Shown: positions 40,087 through 49,685, counted from the stretch's first letter. The stretch is DNA of 64,000 nt from Chitinophagales bacterium (GCA_017303855.1 JAFLBL010000010.1:89311-153310), one strand, 5' to 3'. Notes: generated from the letters alone by a model not told the origin. Numbers and translations: made by a program.

Positions 40087-40884
40087 TCAGAAACGTATTT
40101 CAAACTGTTGCTTTTCCCTGAATTCCTGGCGGAATACCACGATCCCGATAAAAAAAAGATCGATCGTACACCTTACCCGCGGGTCTTTGCGGATGATTTC
40201 CCAGCTTTCTTCCATTTCCGCACTCCAGTGTATATCGTCAAAAATAAAAAGACTGTTATTCCCTGCATGACGCATCAACTGGTTAAAATAAGCCAGGGTT
40301 GGTTCTTTCCGGTGGTTCCCATCAATAAAGGCGAAATCAATAGTGCCGGCAGTCTCCAGGTAACCGGGCAGGGTACTTTCAAAACTTCCTTCCAGCAAAC
40401 GGGTATTTTCAAGGTGCAATGCGTTGAAGTTCTCCCGGGCCACAGCGGCTATTTCAGGGGCACCTTCCAGCGTAGTAAGCCGGCCATTGCCAGCAGCCAG
40501 CGATAAATAAGTACTGGTTATTCCTAATGATGTACCCAGTTCCAGTAATTGATGTGGCTGGTAATATTTCACCATCCTGTACAACAATTGCCCGTACTTA
40601 CGCGGTTTGGCGGCCATCCGCGCTATGGATTGTACGGATCGCTGTTGCTGCACCGCATAGACTGATCCTGCACCAAAATCCTCCACCGTTAACCGGCGTT
40701 GATCCGCTTTGAGTTGCCGGCGCAACGATTCCACAATTTTATAATCCGGGTAAGCGGCAGGGTCATTTAATACCCGGGTGATAAATTCATAAACAAAGGG
40801 AGAATGTGTACCATGCCCTTTCCCATTGGATGCACGGTAAAGGTATTTCAGGTATCGGCCGGCTAATTGAGTTGTGGTATACAT
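40087..40884 (-). CDS. Class I SAM-dependent methyltransferase
   Basis: A 265-residue enzyme with an O-methyltransferase-like Rossmann core: LLELGTSLGITSTYLSLAAG, LTTLEGAPEIAAVARENF, the acidic DFAFIDGNHRKEPTLAYFNQ and FIFDDIHWSAEMEESW. The Asp-Asp-His run resembles the metal site of catechol-type O-methyltransferases, but the substrate is unknown. It is 15 bp after folA and so probably in the thyA-folA operon. Confidence 0.85.
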   Translation of the reverse strand: MYTTTQLAGRYLKYLYRASNGKGHGTHSPFVYEFITRVLNDPAAYPDYKIVESLRRQLKADQRRLTVEDFGAGSVYAVQQQRSVQSIARMAAKPRKYGQLLYRMVKYYQPHQLLELGTSLGITSTYLSLAAGNGRLTTLEGAPEIAAVARENFNALHLENTRLLEGSFESTLPGYLETAGTIDFAFIDGNHRKEPTLAYFNQLMRHAGNNSLFIFDDIHWSAEMEESWEIIRKDPRVRCTIDLFFIGIVVFRQEFREKQQFEIRF

Positions 40885-40899
40885 GGGAACTATTAAACA

Positions 40900-41394
40900 T
40901 TAACCCACTCTCTCCCATGTCTGGAAAGAATAATTAAACGCATTCTTCTCATCCGCTTCATGGTTGCGCTGGCTAACCAGGCGCCATTGCTTCGGATCTA
41001 TTGCAGGAAAAAAAGTGTCCGCTTCCGGACTTGCTTCCACGCGGGTCAGGTAAATTTTTTTAGCCTTCTCAAAATAAGCATTGTAAATCTCGCCCCCGCC
41101 AATCACCATCGCTTCATTGGCATCCGTTTCTCCAGCCACAAATAAGGCATCCTCCAGCGACTTTACCAATACGGCATTGACGGGCACCCAATCCTGCCGG
41201 CGGCTGATTACAATATTCTTACGCCCTGTCAGCGCTTTTCCCAGTGATTCAAAAGTTTTACGACCCATAATCACCGGCATCCCCCAGGTGATGTTCTTAA
41301 AATGCTTCATATCATTGGGCAGATGCCAGGGCATGACACCTTCCTTACCTATGGCATTATTCGTAGCGGCGGCAACAACGAGGGAAATGATCAT
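40900..41394 (-). CDS. folA: Dihydrofolate reductase
   Basis: Reduces dihydrofolate with NADPH. The 164-residue protein has ISLVVAAATNNAIGKEGVMPWHLPNDMKHFK (core PWHLPNDMKHFK with the catalytic Asp), MGRKTFESLGKALTGRKNIV, MVIGGGEIYNAYFEKA and a C-terminal DTFFPAID. Downstream of thyA by 38 bp, as expected since ThyA makes dihydrofolate. Confidence 0.96.
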   Translation of the reverse strand: MIISLVVAAATNNAIGKEGVMPWHLPNDMKHFKNITWGMPVIMGRKTFESLGKALTGRKNIVISRRQDWVPVNAVLVKSLEDALFVAGETDANEAMVIGGGEIYNAYFEKAKKIYLTRVEASPEADTFFPAIDPKQWRLVSQRNHEADEKNAFNYSFQTWERVG

Positions 41395-41399
41395 CGGGG

Positions 41400-41439
41400 G
41401 TTAGTTGTTTAGCTGTTTAGGCGTTTAGTTGTTTAGACG
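41400..41439. repeat. Octanucleotide array between thyA and folA
   Basis: Five 8-nt units (GTTAGTTG, TTTAGCTG, TTTAGGCG, TTTAGTTG, TTTAGACG) fill nearly all of the 38-bp spacer. The thyA stop (minus strand TAA, 41433-41435) is in the last unit. Confidence 0.85.
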
Positions 41440-42227
41440 GCTACCGGAGCCTTGATACCCGGATGTGACTGATAATTTTCCAGTGCAAAATCCTCAAACG
41501 AAAATCCGAAAATATCTTTTACTGCCGGATTGATTTTCATTTGCGGCAGAGGAAATGGTTCACGGCTAAGCTGCAGCTTTACCTGTTCCATATGATTGTT
41601 ATAAATGTGCACATCGCCAAACGTATGCACAAACTCGCCCGGTTGCAGATCGCAGACCTGGGCTACCATCAATGTAAGTAATGCATAAGAGGCAATGTTG
41701 AATGGCACTCCCAGAAATACATCCGCACTGCGCTGGTATAACTGGCAACTGAGTTTTCCGCCTGCCACATAAAACTGAAACATCGTATGACAGGGCATCA
41801 GAGCCATCTCGGGAAGGTCGGCCACATTCCATGCATTTATAATCAGCCGGCGGCTATCCGGATTCTTTTTTAATTGTGTAATCAGTTCTGTTACCTGATC
41901 GATCACCACACCGTTTTTCCCTTCCCAGCTCCGCCACTGTTTTCCATATACCGGACCCAGTTCACCCTGATCATCCGCCCATTCATTCCAGATAGAAACC
42001 CCATGCTCATTGAGATAAGCTATATTGGTTTCACCTTTAAGAAACCAGAGTAACTCGTAAATTATACTTTTCAGATGTACCTTTTTTGTTGTCACCAACG
42101 GAAAGCCCTGTTGCAGGTCAAACCGCATCTGGTAACCAAATACACTTCTTGTACCCGTACCGGTTCTGTCCGTTTTATCGGTGCCGTTTTCAAGTATATG
42201 CTTTAGCAGCTGGTGATAGGATTGCAT
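41433..42227 (-). CDS. thyA: Thymidylate synthase
   Basis: Converts dUMP to dTMP with methylene-THF. The standard short form, 264 residues. Visible are [17 protein letters not shown], the catalytic Cys in [40 protein letters not shown] and [17 protein letters not shown]. First gene of a thyA-folA-methyltransferase operon. Confidence 0.97.
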   Translation of the reverse strand: MQSYHQLLKHILENGTDKTDRTGTGTRSVFGYQMRFDLQQGFPLVTTKKVHLKSIIYELLWFLKGETNIAYLNEHGVSIWNEWADDQGELGPVYGKQWRSWEGKNGVVIDQVTELITQLKKNPDSRRLIINAWNVADLPEMALMPCHTMFQFYVAGGKLSCQLYQRSADVFLGVPFNIASYALLTLMVAQVCDLQPGEFVHTFGDVHIYNNHMEQVKLQLSREPFPLPQMKINPAVKDIFGFSFEDFALENYQSHPGIKAPVAV

Positions 42228-42420
42228 GCCCGCAAGTTAGGTATAAAGACGGGTTACAAACGAGCCCGGCCTCACTTGTGGAAAAATGAGGACAACCCGT
42301 TTCCGGCAGGTTTTTCCCGGTTAATCAGCAGGATATGTTTGAAAAATATACATAAATCCATTGAATTTTCCGCTGACATGGATCATGCTTCTTTTCCATA
42401 TGCTTATCTACCTTCATTTC

Positions 42421-42813
42421 ATGCAAAACCCAAGACGACTATACAAAGAGTTGGGTAACCTGTTTTATGCCATTGCCGCTGCCGATAAATTAATCAGACC
42501 AGAGGAAAGGAAGACCTTACATGACGAAATCATGTATGCCTGGAAACACTTTGAAGATTCACAGGATCGTTTTGGCACAGACCGCGCCTACCTGATTGAA
42601 TTCGAATTCGAATCACTGGAAGATGAATCAGTCTCTGCCGCCACTGCATATGGTTTGTTTGAGCAGTATTTTCAGGAGAACAGTCAAGAAATAAGTCAGG
42701 CCTGCCGCATTAAAATTTTCAACAGCGCCCGGCATATTGCGGAAAGTGTACGCAAGATCAACCAGGAGGAATTGTACTACCTGACCCGACTGAAAACATT
42801 GTTACAAATATAA
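42421..42813 (+). CDS. TerB-like small helical protein
   Basis: A 130-residue soluble, all-helical protein. The segment LFYAIAAADKLIRPEERKTL resembles TerB-fold proteins (A-x-AD-x-x-I-x-x-E-E pattern), a superfamily with metal-stress and membrane links. The start at 42421 (MQNPRRLYKELG) is preferred over an upstream ATG that adds 20 hydrophobic residues. The stop abuts that of the convergent proline dehydrogenase gene. Confidence 0.65.
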   Translation: MQNPRRLYKELGNLFYAIAAADKLIRPEERKTLHDEIMYAWKHFEDSQDRFGTDRAYLIEFEFESLEDESVSAATAYGLFEQYFQENSQEISQACRIKIFNSARHIAESVRKINQEELYYLTRLKTLLQI

Positions 42814-44043
42814 TCAGCCTTTTCTCCGGATCACTTCCCGGCTGATCAGTCCCAGTTCCCTTCCTGTTTGCCCTTTTACTGAAGTATTTTCCTGCGCACG
42901 ACGCATCAGGTAGGGTATCACATCCTTAATAGGGCCAAAAGGCAGGTACTTGCTTACACTGCAACCTGCATGTGCCAGGTTGAATGTGATATTATCACTC
43001 ATTCCGTATAACTGACTCCAGTGCACATGCGGATGGTTTAAAGGCAGGCCCTTTTCTTTCAGGAGCTGCGTCGCATACAAATTGCTGTATTCATTGTGTG
43101 AAGCAACAACCAGTGCCACCCGGTCAATATGGTCAATACAGAATTTCACCCCGGCATTGAAGTCACGGTCGGTACTTTCTTTATCGGGTTGTATGGGTGA
43201 TGGATACCCCATCTCTGCCGCTCTTCTCCTTTCACGTTCCATATACGCGCCCCGTACCAGTTTGGAACCCAGTATAAAATTCTTTGCCACGGCCGCGGCA
43301 TAACTGTCTTCAAGGAATTTAATCCGGTCATGCCGGTAATGCTGTAATGTATTGTAGACAATCGGCTTTTCTTTGTTATACTGTTCCATCATCAGAATGG
43401 TCAGCATATCCACCGGATCCTGAATCCATGTTTCTTCCGCATCAATTGATACACCTATCGACTTGGCGGCTGCCGCGGCGCATACCCGGTTCACCCGTTG
43501 ATGAATGCGGTCCCACTCCGCTCTTTCATCGGCCGGCAACGCCGCCAGCGCTTTTTCAAACCGTTTGAACAGACTGCCTTCCCCGGCTTTCATTAACCCA
43601 TCAATTTTTTCCAGCAAAGCATGCCGGGCAAAACCCGTCACTTTCACACTCATAAAGGGAATATTCGGCTGCGTGGCCGCATAGTCAATCACTTTAATAA
43701 ACACATCGCCTGCTTTATCAAAATTAACCTCCCCTTCTTTCCCTTCCACCCCGTAATCGAGAATGATTTTTACATTGTACTTCGCCAGCATGGCGGCCAC
43801 TGCAGCAGTTTCTTCCAGTGTCTCCCCGCCACAAAACTGTGAAAAGATTGTATTCCTGATAATGCCCTTAACCGGCAACCCTGCATTTATTGCCCAGGGA
43901 GCCAGCCGTGTACCGATCTTTACCAACCACGACTTCCCCATCATGCTGAAAAGGAAATGGGCTTTCTTTAATGCGGCATCCGGCTTATACTCAAAGGCAA
44001 ACTCGGTATTATCAAATGAAATCTCGGGATAGTTATTTTCCAT
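42814..44043 (-). CDS. Proline dehydrogenase
   Basis: FAD enzyme oxidising proline to pyrroline-5-carboxylate. The 409-residue monofunctional form has the (beta/alpha)8 motifs: IILDYGVEGKEG, SVKVTGFARHALLEKID, VSIDAEETWIQDPVD, LGSKLVRGAYMERERRRA, VALVVASHNEYSNLYATQL and a C-terminal YLPFGPIKDVIPYLMRRAQE, including the substrate-binding double Arg. No pyrroline-5-carboxylate dehydrogenase is adjacent. A TAATTTTG box lies 18 nt upstream of the ATG (44062-44069). Confidence 0.93.
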   Translation of the reverse strand: MENNYPEISFDNTEFAFEYKPDAALKKAHFLFSMMGKSWLVKIGTRLAPWAINAGLPVKGIIRNTIFSQFCGGETLEETAAVAAMLAKYNVKIILDYGVEGKEGEVNFDKAGDVFIKVIDYAATQPNIPFMSVKVTGFARHALLEKIDGLMKAGEGSLFKRFEKALAALPADERAEWDRIHQRVNRVCAAAAAKSIGVSIDAEETWIQDPVDMLTILMMEQYNKEKPIVYNTLQHYRHDRIKFLEDSYAAAVAKNFILGSKLVRGAYMERERRRAAEMGYPSPIQPDKESTDRDFNAGVKFCIDHIDRVALVVASHNEYSNLYATQLLKEKGLPLNHPHVHWSQLYGMSDNITFNLAHAGCSVSKYLPFGPIKDVIPYLMRRAQENTSVKGQTGRELGLISREVIRRKG

Positions 44044-44103
44044 AAACTATTTTTCTTGCCTCAAAATTAATCGAAAAGGCCGTACTAACAGTTATGAGTT
44101 TTA

Positions 44104-44820
44104 TCAGATAGCCTGGTGATTAAAGGGCTGCAATACCAGTTCACTGACGACCCCGCTCGCCGGTTGCTGACATAAAAACCAGATGGAACGGGCCGCTTCT
44201 TCCGGACGAATCATTTTCTCCCGTTGCACACGCAGCTCAATATTGTCCCAGAAAGCCGAATCCACCCCACCCAGAAATACATTGGTAATCCGGATTTCGG
44301 TCCGCTTTAATTCTTCCCGGATACTCTGCATCATACCCGTCAATCCGTATTTACTGGCACTATAGGCCGCTGCACCGGCCATAGGCACTTTCCCCAGTAC
44401 ACCCGGGATATTAATAACCAACCCCCTTTTTACTTCCTTCATTGCCGGCAAGAAGGATTTCATCAGCAGAAATGGCGCATACAGGTTGCTATGCAGGGTA
44501 TTTAAAAAAGCCTCATTGCTCAGTGTTTCAAGCGGACTGATGATACCCACTCCCGCGGCATTAATTAAAATATCCAGTTGGGGGTATACCGAAAAATACC
44601 GCTGTTTCAGCTGATCAATATCGGCGGGCTTTGTAAGATCGGCCGGGCAATAATGTAAATCAGTCAGTCCAAGACCGGCAGCCAGCTCTTCCAGTCTCGC
44701 CGCATTGCGTGAAGTAAGAAATAATTTAGCACCGCTGGCCGAAAGCAACTTTGCTGTTGCAGCACCGATACCGCCCGTAGCTCCGGTTATTAATACCTGT
44801 TTCCCTTTTAATGACTCCAT
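44104..44820 (-). CDS. Classical short-chain dehydrogenase/reductase
   Basis: A 238-residue SDR with intact motifs: LITGATGGIGAATAKLL, LINAAGVG, catalytic Tyr-x-x-x-Lys in AYSASKYGLTG. Substrate unknown. Unlike the SDR at 5820, the active site is complete. It is divergent from the photolyase-related gene; the two starts are 47 bp apart. Confidence 0.9.
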   Translation of the reverse strand: MESLKGKQVLITGATGGIGAATAKLLSASGAKLFLTSRNAARLEELAAGLGLTDLHYCPADLTKPADIDQLKQRYFSVYPQLDILINAAGVGIISPLETLSNEAFLNTLHSNLYAPFLLMKSFLPAMKEVKRGLVINIPGVLGKVPMAGAAAYSASKYGLTGMMQSIREELKRTEIRITNVFLGGVDSAFWDNIELRVQREKMIRPEEAARSIWFLCQQPASGVVSELVLQPFNHQAI

Positions 44821-44867
44821 GATTTTTTTTTACTCAACAAACAAGCGGCTTTATTGTTGTGCTTCAG

Positions 44868-46346
44868 ATGTCTTCGATTACCGTCCTTTTTCCTCATCAG
44901 CTTTTTCGCCATCATCCGGGACTAAAACCCGGCAGACCAGTTTGCCTGGTTGAAGAATACCTGTTTTTCCGGCAATACCGTTTTCACAAACAAAAACTCG
45001 TATACCACCGGGCTTCTATGAAAGCGTATGAAGCCTGGCTGATCAGCAATGGGTACTCCGTGTTGTATACAGACAGCAGTAGTAAAGAATCCGATATCCG
45101 CCTGTTGATTCCCCGGTTGGTAAATGACAACTACACAGAAATTCATATCGTAGATCCGGTGGATGACTGGCTTGGTAAACGTTTATCCGCCAGCGCAGAA
45201 GAAAACAAACTGATTGTAAAGCAATATCCCAATCCGGGTTTCCTGAATCAGCTGAATCAGGTTACCAGTTATTTTGATACACGTAAGACATACTTCCAGA
45301 CTGATTTTTATGTCTGGCAACGGAAAAGCCGTCAGCTGTTACTGGATCCGCATCAACAACCACTCGGCGGGAAATGGACATTTGATACAGAAAACAGACA
45401 ACGTTTCCCCAAAAGCGAAAGGATTCCCGGGATCAGTCCGGGCCTGAACAATGAATTCATTCAGGAGTCAATTGCCTATATCAACCACTATTTTCCCGAC
45501 AATTACGGATCAGCCACCCCGTTTATCTATCCGGTTGATTTTACCGGAGCCCAGGCCTGGCTCAATGAATTTCTGGAGGAACGCCTGGAAAAATTCGGCA
45601 TGTATGAAGACGCGATGGTAAAAGACCAGTCCTTTCTTTATCATTCTGTACTGACACCTATGCTGAATACCGGATTACTGGAGCCGCAGGATGTACTGAA
45701 TAAGCTGTTGTATACAGCTGCAGAGAAAAATATCCCACTCAATTCACTGGAAGGATTTCTCCGGCAAATCACCGGGTGGCGGGAATTTATCCGGATTGTC
45801 TATGAACGGGAAGGCCGGCGTCAACGAACCCGCAATTACTGGGGCTTTACACGAAAAATACCCGACTCCTTTCGTACCGGGGAAACGGGTATACTTCCGG
45901 TAGATATGGTCATCAAAAGAATACTGCAGACAGGATATGCGCATCATATAGAAAGGCTCATGGTGCTGGGAAATTTCATGCTGCTTTGTGAATTTGATCC
46001 GGATGAAGTATACCGCTGGTTCATGGAAATGTTTATTGACAGTTATGACTGGGTGATGGTGCCTAATGTATATGGCATGACCCAGTTTGCGGATGGTGGC
46101 CTGATGACCACGAAACCGTATATCAGTGGCAGTAACTATCTGCTAAAAATGGGCAATTGGGAAAAAGGTGAATGGCAGGAAATATGGGATGGTTTGTTCT
46201 GGCGTTTTATGCATGGACACAGGGATTTCTTCAGTCGGAATCCCCGACTGGGCATGTTGCTTGGCACCTACGATAAAATGCCGGAAGAAAAAAGAAACAG
46301 ACATCTCGCGGTCGCAACCGATTTTCTTAAACGCCTGGACCAATGA
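44868..46346 (+). CDS. Cryptochrome/photolyase-related protein lacking Fe-S cysteines
   Basis: A 492-residue member of the deoxyribodipyrimidine photolyase-related (PhrB/FeS-BCP) family. Visible are [16 protein letters not shown] near the N terminus, [57 protein letters not shown], and [19 protein letters not shown] followed by [16 protein letters not shown]. FeS-BCP enzymes bind FAD, a ribolumazine and a 4Fe-4S cluster. Here the Cys-rich loop before LYW is replaced by [17 protein letters not shown], and the whole protein has only two Cys. Light-dependent repair is likely but not shown. The start is ATG 44868; a GTG lies 9 nt upstream. Confidence 0.88.
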   Translation: MSSITVLFPHQLFRHHPGLKPGRPVCLVEEYLFFRQYRFHKQKLVYHRASMKAYEAWLISNGYSVLYTDSSSKESDIRLLIPRLVNDNYTEIHIVDPVDDWLGKRLSASAEENKLIVKQYPNPGFLNQLNQVTSYFDTRKTYFQTDFYVWQRKSRQLLLDPHQQPLGGKWTFDTENRQRFPKSERIPGISPGLNNEFIQESIAYINHYFPDNYGSATPFIYPVDFTGAQAWLNEFLEERLEKFGMYEDAMVKDQSFLYHSVLTPMLNTGLLEPQDVLNKLLYTAAEKNIPLNSLEGFLRQITGWREFIRIVYEREGRRQRTRNYWGFTRKIPDSFRTGETGILPVDMVIKRILQTGYAHHIERLMVLGNFMLLCEFDPDEVYRWFMEMFIDSYDWVMVPNVYGMTQFADGGLMTTKPYISGSNYLLKMGNWEKGEWQEIWDGLFWRFMHGHRDFFSRNPRLGMLLGTYDKMPEEKRNRHLAVATDFLKRLDQ

Positions 46347-46522
46347 AACAGCGAAGCAAATCCTTACTTCCTCAAAAAATCTGTCCGGTTTGCAGCCGGC
46401 CATTTACCTGGCGGAAGAAATGGGAGAAAAACTGGGCGTTGGTTAAATATTGCAGCGATAAATGCCGGATGAGGAAGACTCATTGACAAAAATACAACCT
46501 CGGGCTGATCGGGGAAACAACG

Positions 46523-46551
46523 TTGCCAGCTGTTAATCCTGCCTATATTTG
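46523..46551 (+). promoter_or_regulatory. Textbook Bacteroidota promoter, acyl-CoA thioesterase
   Basis: TTG (46523-46525), 18 nt, TATATTTG (46544-46551): both elements of the TTG / TAnnTTTG promoter, 14 nt before the ATG at 46566. Confidence 0.7.
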
Positions 46552-46565
46552 TAAAAAAACAAACC

Positions 46566-47081
46566 ATGGAGCCGAGAAATGCATCCGCCAGTCTTACAAT
46601 CATGACAGAGATTGTTTTGCCAAACGATACCAATACGTTTGGCAACCTTATGGGGGGGCGACTGATGTACTGGATGGATATTGCTGCAGCCCTGGCTGCG
46701 CAGAAACATTGTAATGCACCGGTTGTAACGGCATCCGTGGATAATATATCGTTCGAAAATCCGATCAAGTTGGGGAATGTAGTACATATTGAAGCCAAAG
46801 TGACCCGGGCTTTCACTTCTTCCATGGAAGTGCATATGAGGGTCTGGGGCGAAGACCTGATACAACAGTTCCGCTATAAAAGCAACGAAGCCTATTACAC
46901 ATTTGTTGCCCTGGATCCGCACCGGAAACCACGTCCGGTACCCGCGGTTATTGCGGAGAATGAAGAAGAAATAAAGTTATTTGAAGGGGCGCTCAGGCGT
47001 AGACAATTGCGGCTGATTCTGGGAGGCAAGATGAAACCGAATGATGCATCCGAACTCAGGGCGTTGTTTACAGAAGACTGA
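46566..47081 (+). CDS. Hotdog-fold acyl-CoA thioesterase
   Basis: A 171-residue cytoplasmic thioesterase of the BACH/YciA type. The signature is LPNDTNTFGNLMGGRLMYWM followed by DIAAALAAQKH, with SFENPIKLGNVVHIEAKVTR. It hydrolyses acyl-CoA to free acid and CoA; chain length is unknown. Its stop abuts that of the convergent acyltransferase gene. Confidence 0.92.
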   Translation: MEPRNASASLTIMTEIVLPNDTNTFGNLMGGRLMYWMDIAAALAAQKHCNAPVVTASVDNISFENPIKLGNVVHIEAKVTRAFTSSMEVHMRVWGEDLIQQFRYKSNEAYYTFVALDPHRKPRPVPAVIAENEEEIKLFEGALRRRQLRLILGGKMKPNDASELRALFTED

Positions 47082-47849
47082 TTATTTGTCGGTGGATTGC
47101 CAGTGATGTTTCCCCATCATCATAAATTTTTTACTTTGTTCGATCGCATCCATCAGCTGCTCCAGTATTTGTTCGGCCGGCGCATCATAATCGATTTGAA
47201 GGGGCGCTTTAAAAGTGATACTCAGCATTGATCCTTTCTTTTTAAACTTCAGACCTGTTTTATTAAACGCGCGCCAGAAGCCGTTTATCACAACCGGAAT
47301 TACAACTGGTTTTACCTGTTTTATGATCAGGGCTGTGCCTTTCCGGCCGGGTGCAAAAGGTTTGGTGGTACCCTGCGGAAAAGTAATGACCCAGTTTTTT
47401 TCCAGGGCCCTGGTAATTTTCCGTGTATCGGAGGGATCAAGTCCCCTGCGGACTTCTTTTCCTTCCGCCCGCCAGGTTCGTTTAACGGTTAAGCCGCCGG
47501 CCAGTAAAAACAAACGGCTGATAAAACTGCCTTTCATCGTTTCCTCAGCAGCCACATAATTGACACGGGTAAACGGATTCAGCAAATAATATGGAATACC
47601 CAACCTGTTTTCTTTGCCCCATTTAACGGCGCAAAAAATATGCAGAAAGGTAATGACATCCGCAAAATATGTCTGATGATTGCTGACAAAAAGTACTTTC
47701 TCCCTGGGCAGATGACGGATATGTTCTGTACCGGAAATTTTTAGTTTGTTAATGATGGCAAGTCCCGGGTAAGAGGCGGATCCTACTACCAGGTACACCA
47801 GTTTCCGGACCGGGTTAAAATGTCGTAGCCGTTGAATGAATGAAGCCAT
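47082..47849 (-). CDS. 1-Acyl-glycerol-3-phosphate acyltransferase-like protein
   Basis: A 255-residue PlsC-domain protein: catalytic motif NHQTYFAD (H-x4-D), substrate motif FPQGTT (Q in place of the usual E of FPEGT), and VIPVVINGFWRAF. Likely acylates lysophosphatidate or a related lipid at the inner membrane. The N-terminal segment VYLVVGSASYPGLAII could be a membrane anchor. Confidence 0.87.
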   Translation of the reverse strand: MASFIQRLRHFNPVRKLVYLVVGSASYPGLAIINKLKISGTEHIRHLPREKVLFVSNHQTYFADVITFLHIFCAVKWGKENRLGIPYYLLNPFTRVNYVAAEETMKGSFISRLFLLAGGLTVKRTWRAEGKEVRRGLDPSDTRKITRALEKNWVITFPQGTTKPFAPGRKGTALIIKQVKPVVIPVVINGFWRAFNKTGLKFKKKGSMLSITFKAPLQIDYDAPAEQILEQLMDAIEQSKKFMMMGKHHWQSTDK

Positions 47850-47924
47850 GCGTTACACTTGTGTTCCGTTTGCGGCTCAAATTAAGGAATTGTAAATAAA
47901 TATGTGTGCTGACTACATACAAAC

Positions 47925-47957
47925 AGCAAAAAAGCCCCTTCAGTCCGAAGGGGCTTT
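47925..47957. terminator. Bidirectional terminator
   Basis: Perfect 11-bp stem AAAGCCCCTTC / GAAGGGGCTTT (47931-47941, 47947-47957), 5-nt loop, with an A-rich left flank giving a T-run on the minus strand. It ends the transcript of the T9SS cargo gene at 47979. Confidence 0.9.
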
Positions 47958-47978
47958 GCGAAAATATTTGTAAACGGA

Positions 47979-49616
47979 TTACTTGGTAATCTTATGGATA
48001 TAATTTTCATTCGTGCGCTGATCTGTTACACGGATAAAATAAATACCCGGAGACAGTTTACTCAGATTGGTCAGATTCAGCTGGTTTACCCCCTGGCTTA
48101 CGCTAAACGAAGAGGAGGCCATTACTTTTCCAACCGTATTCACAATACTTACGTTTACTTTCCCGGCTCCGGCGGCATTGTAGGAGATATTCAGGTTATC
48201 CGTAAAGGGACTGGGCCATACCTGGATACCGGCTTTTTTATTCAGGCGTACTGCTACTACATTGGAGTAGGAATAACGTCCATCATTGTCCATGGCCCTG
48301 ATACGATAGTAAAGTACGCTGGCACCGGCAACGGCCTGTATACCATCAGTTGCCTGATAGTTTGTCAGGGTATTTGTCTGACCACTGGCCGGACGGGAAG
48401 TAACAGAAGTAAAATTAACCGCATCAGTACTGCGTTCAACAATGAAATTACTGGTATTCATTTCATTCTCTGCAGACCATTTAAGTCCGACAGTACTTCC
48501 TGTGAGGGAAGCATTCAGCACCAGGTTATGCAAGGGCAGTGACGCGCAGTTAAGACACTGACGGAAGCAGATATCATCTAAAGTATAATTGTTTACTCCT
48601 CCGGCCTGGCTGTCAGAGATACTGATCACTGCGTCTCCGGCAGCACCGGAAACAAATGTACCTGAAATACGTACCCAGTTACCGACAGGCTGTACCGACA
48701 TATCCGTAGACTGAACTGTAATACCATTTACTTTCAGCGTTATAACCGGATTGGAACCATCCACACGGGCGGCGAAAACACTGAACGCGTAAGCCGTGTT
48801 GGCAGCCAGGGAAACTGTTTTGTACCACGCTCTGCCGGCGGGATCTGCGGAGCCCTGTACCACTAATTGAAAATTACCGGTATGAGGTGCTATATCGCGT
48901 GCAAATCCGCCCGACATGGCAAATGGATTATTGATATCCATGTACGTTGCACCAACTGATCCGAAAACAAAATCAGAGGAAGCAATGCCGGGGCCGAAAT
49001 TATTATTGGTATAGGTGGAAGTCAGCGGATCAAACACTTTACTTTCAAAGCCACCATAATATCCCTGTGCATTAAATAATAGATTGCCTTCGCAAAGAAA
49101 TGAATTAGGCGGACAGAGCGCTGCATTTCCGAATACGTGCAACCGCAGGTATTTTGTTTCGTAAATACCAATATCGTCACCGCCATACGTAGTACCCGCC
49201 GGCGCATTGCAGGGCTCAGCACCCGGACGCATCAGCAAACGAATCAGTACATTTTCCAGTGCCGATGTGGCACTGCTGATGTTTAAAGCGGGTGCGTCGT
49301 TCGCCACATTCTGTGCAGTGGCGCCACTAACGGTAAAGTTCACCCCGTTAATAACATTTACGCCATTAACAAAACAGGTCCATACCCCGTTGTTATCCTT
49401 GTATTGCCAACGATACCAGGTATCTGCGTCCGCAAACACTACATTGGCATCAATCTGCATCGGTTGTCCGGGCGTTACACAGCTGTAGATATACGTCTCC
49501 ACATGGTGGGCGTATGATTTAACACTGACCAGGAAAAAAGTGAAAGACAGCAGCAGGATTCTGCAGGTTTTGAAAGGCGCAGCCACAGCCGCACGGAGTT
49601 GCTTTTTCATGCTCAT
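47979..49616 (-). CDS. T9SS type A cargo protein, adhesin-like
   Basis: A 545-residue secreted protein. Signal peptide (ILLLSFTFFLVSVKSYAHH); an N-terminal region with Trp/Tyr motifs (ADADTWYRWQYKDNNGVWTC); a carbohydrate-binding-like jelly-roll (about 225-345, ASSDFVFGSVGATYMDINNP to YTLDDICFRQC); a fibronectin-like domain (GLKWSAENEMNTSNFIVERS); and a C-terminal T9SS sorting domain (about 465-545, VWPSPFTDNLNIS, LSPGIYFIRVTD, IHKITK). Probably exported by the Por system and attached to or released from the surface. A paralogue of the last part is at 49854. Confidence 0.9.
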   Translation of the reverse strand: MSMKKQLRAAVAAPFKTCRILLLSFTFFLVSVKSYAHHVETYIYSCVTPGQPMQIDANVVFADADTWYRWQYKDNNGVWTCFVNGVNVINGVNFTVSGATAQNVANDAPALNISSATSALENVLIRLLMRPGAEPCNAPAGTTYGGDDIGIYETKYLRLHVFGNAALCPPNSFLCEGNLLFNAQGYYGGFESKVFDPLTSTYTNNNFGPGIASSDFVFGSVGATYMDINNPFAMSGGFARDIAPHTGNFQLVVQGSADPAGRAWYKTVSLAANTAYAFSVFAARVDGSNPVITLKVNGITVQSTDMSVQPVGNWVRISGTFVSGAAGDAVISISDSQAGGVNNYTLDDICFRQCLNCASLPLHNLVLNASLTGSTVGLKWSAENEMNTSNFIVERSTDAVNFTSVTSRPASGQTNTLTNYQATDGIQAVAGASVLYYRIRAMDNDGRYSYSNVVAVRLNKKAGIQVWPSPFTDNLNISYNAAGAGKVNVSIVNTVGKVMASSSFSVSQGVNQLNLTNLSKLSPGIYFIRVTDQRTNENYIHKITK

Positions 49617-49672
49617 AAGTTGTTTAATCCTAAGAATTGTTTACAAAAGGGTTTGATACTGTAAAACAATTA

Positions 49673-49685
49673 ATCCCTTGCAGGA
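49673..49685 (-). promoter_or_regulatory. Possible sixth copy of the regulon element (weak)
   Basis: The minus strand reads TCCTGCAAGGGAT with an AGGGAT right half like elements 2 and 5. TTTG (49647-49644) lies 27 nt after AGGG. The -7 box is CCCTTTTG without the TA, and the arms are closer together, so this may be chance. Confidence 0.3.

Noticed and set aside
46168..46446. Small gene overlapping the end of the photolyase-related gene
   Set aside because: It lies mostly in another frame of a well-supported gene, has no export signal or family pattern, and has no promoter of its own. The 3' part past 46346 is too short to judge.
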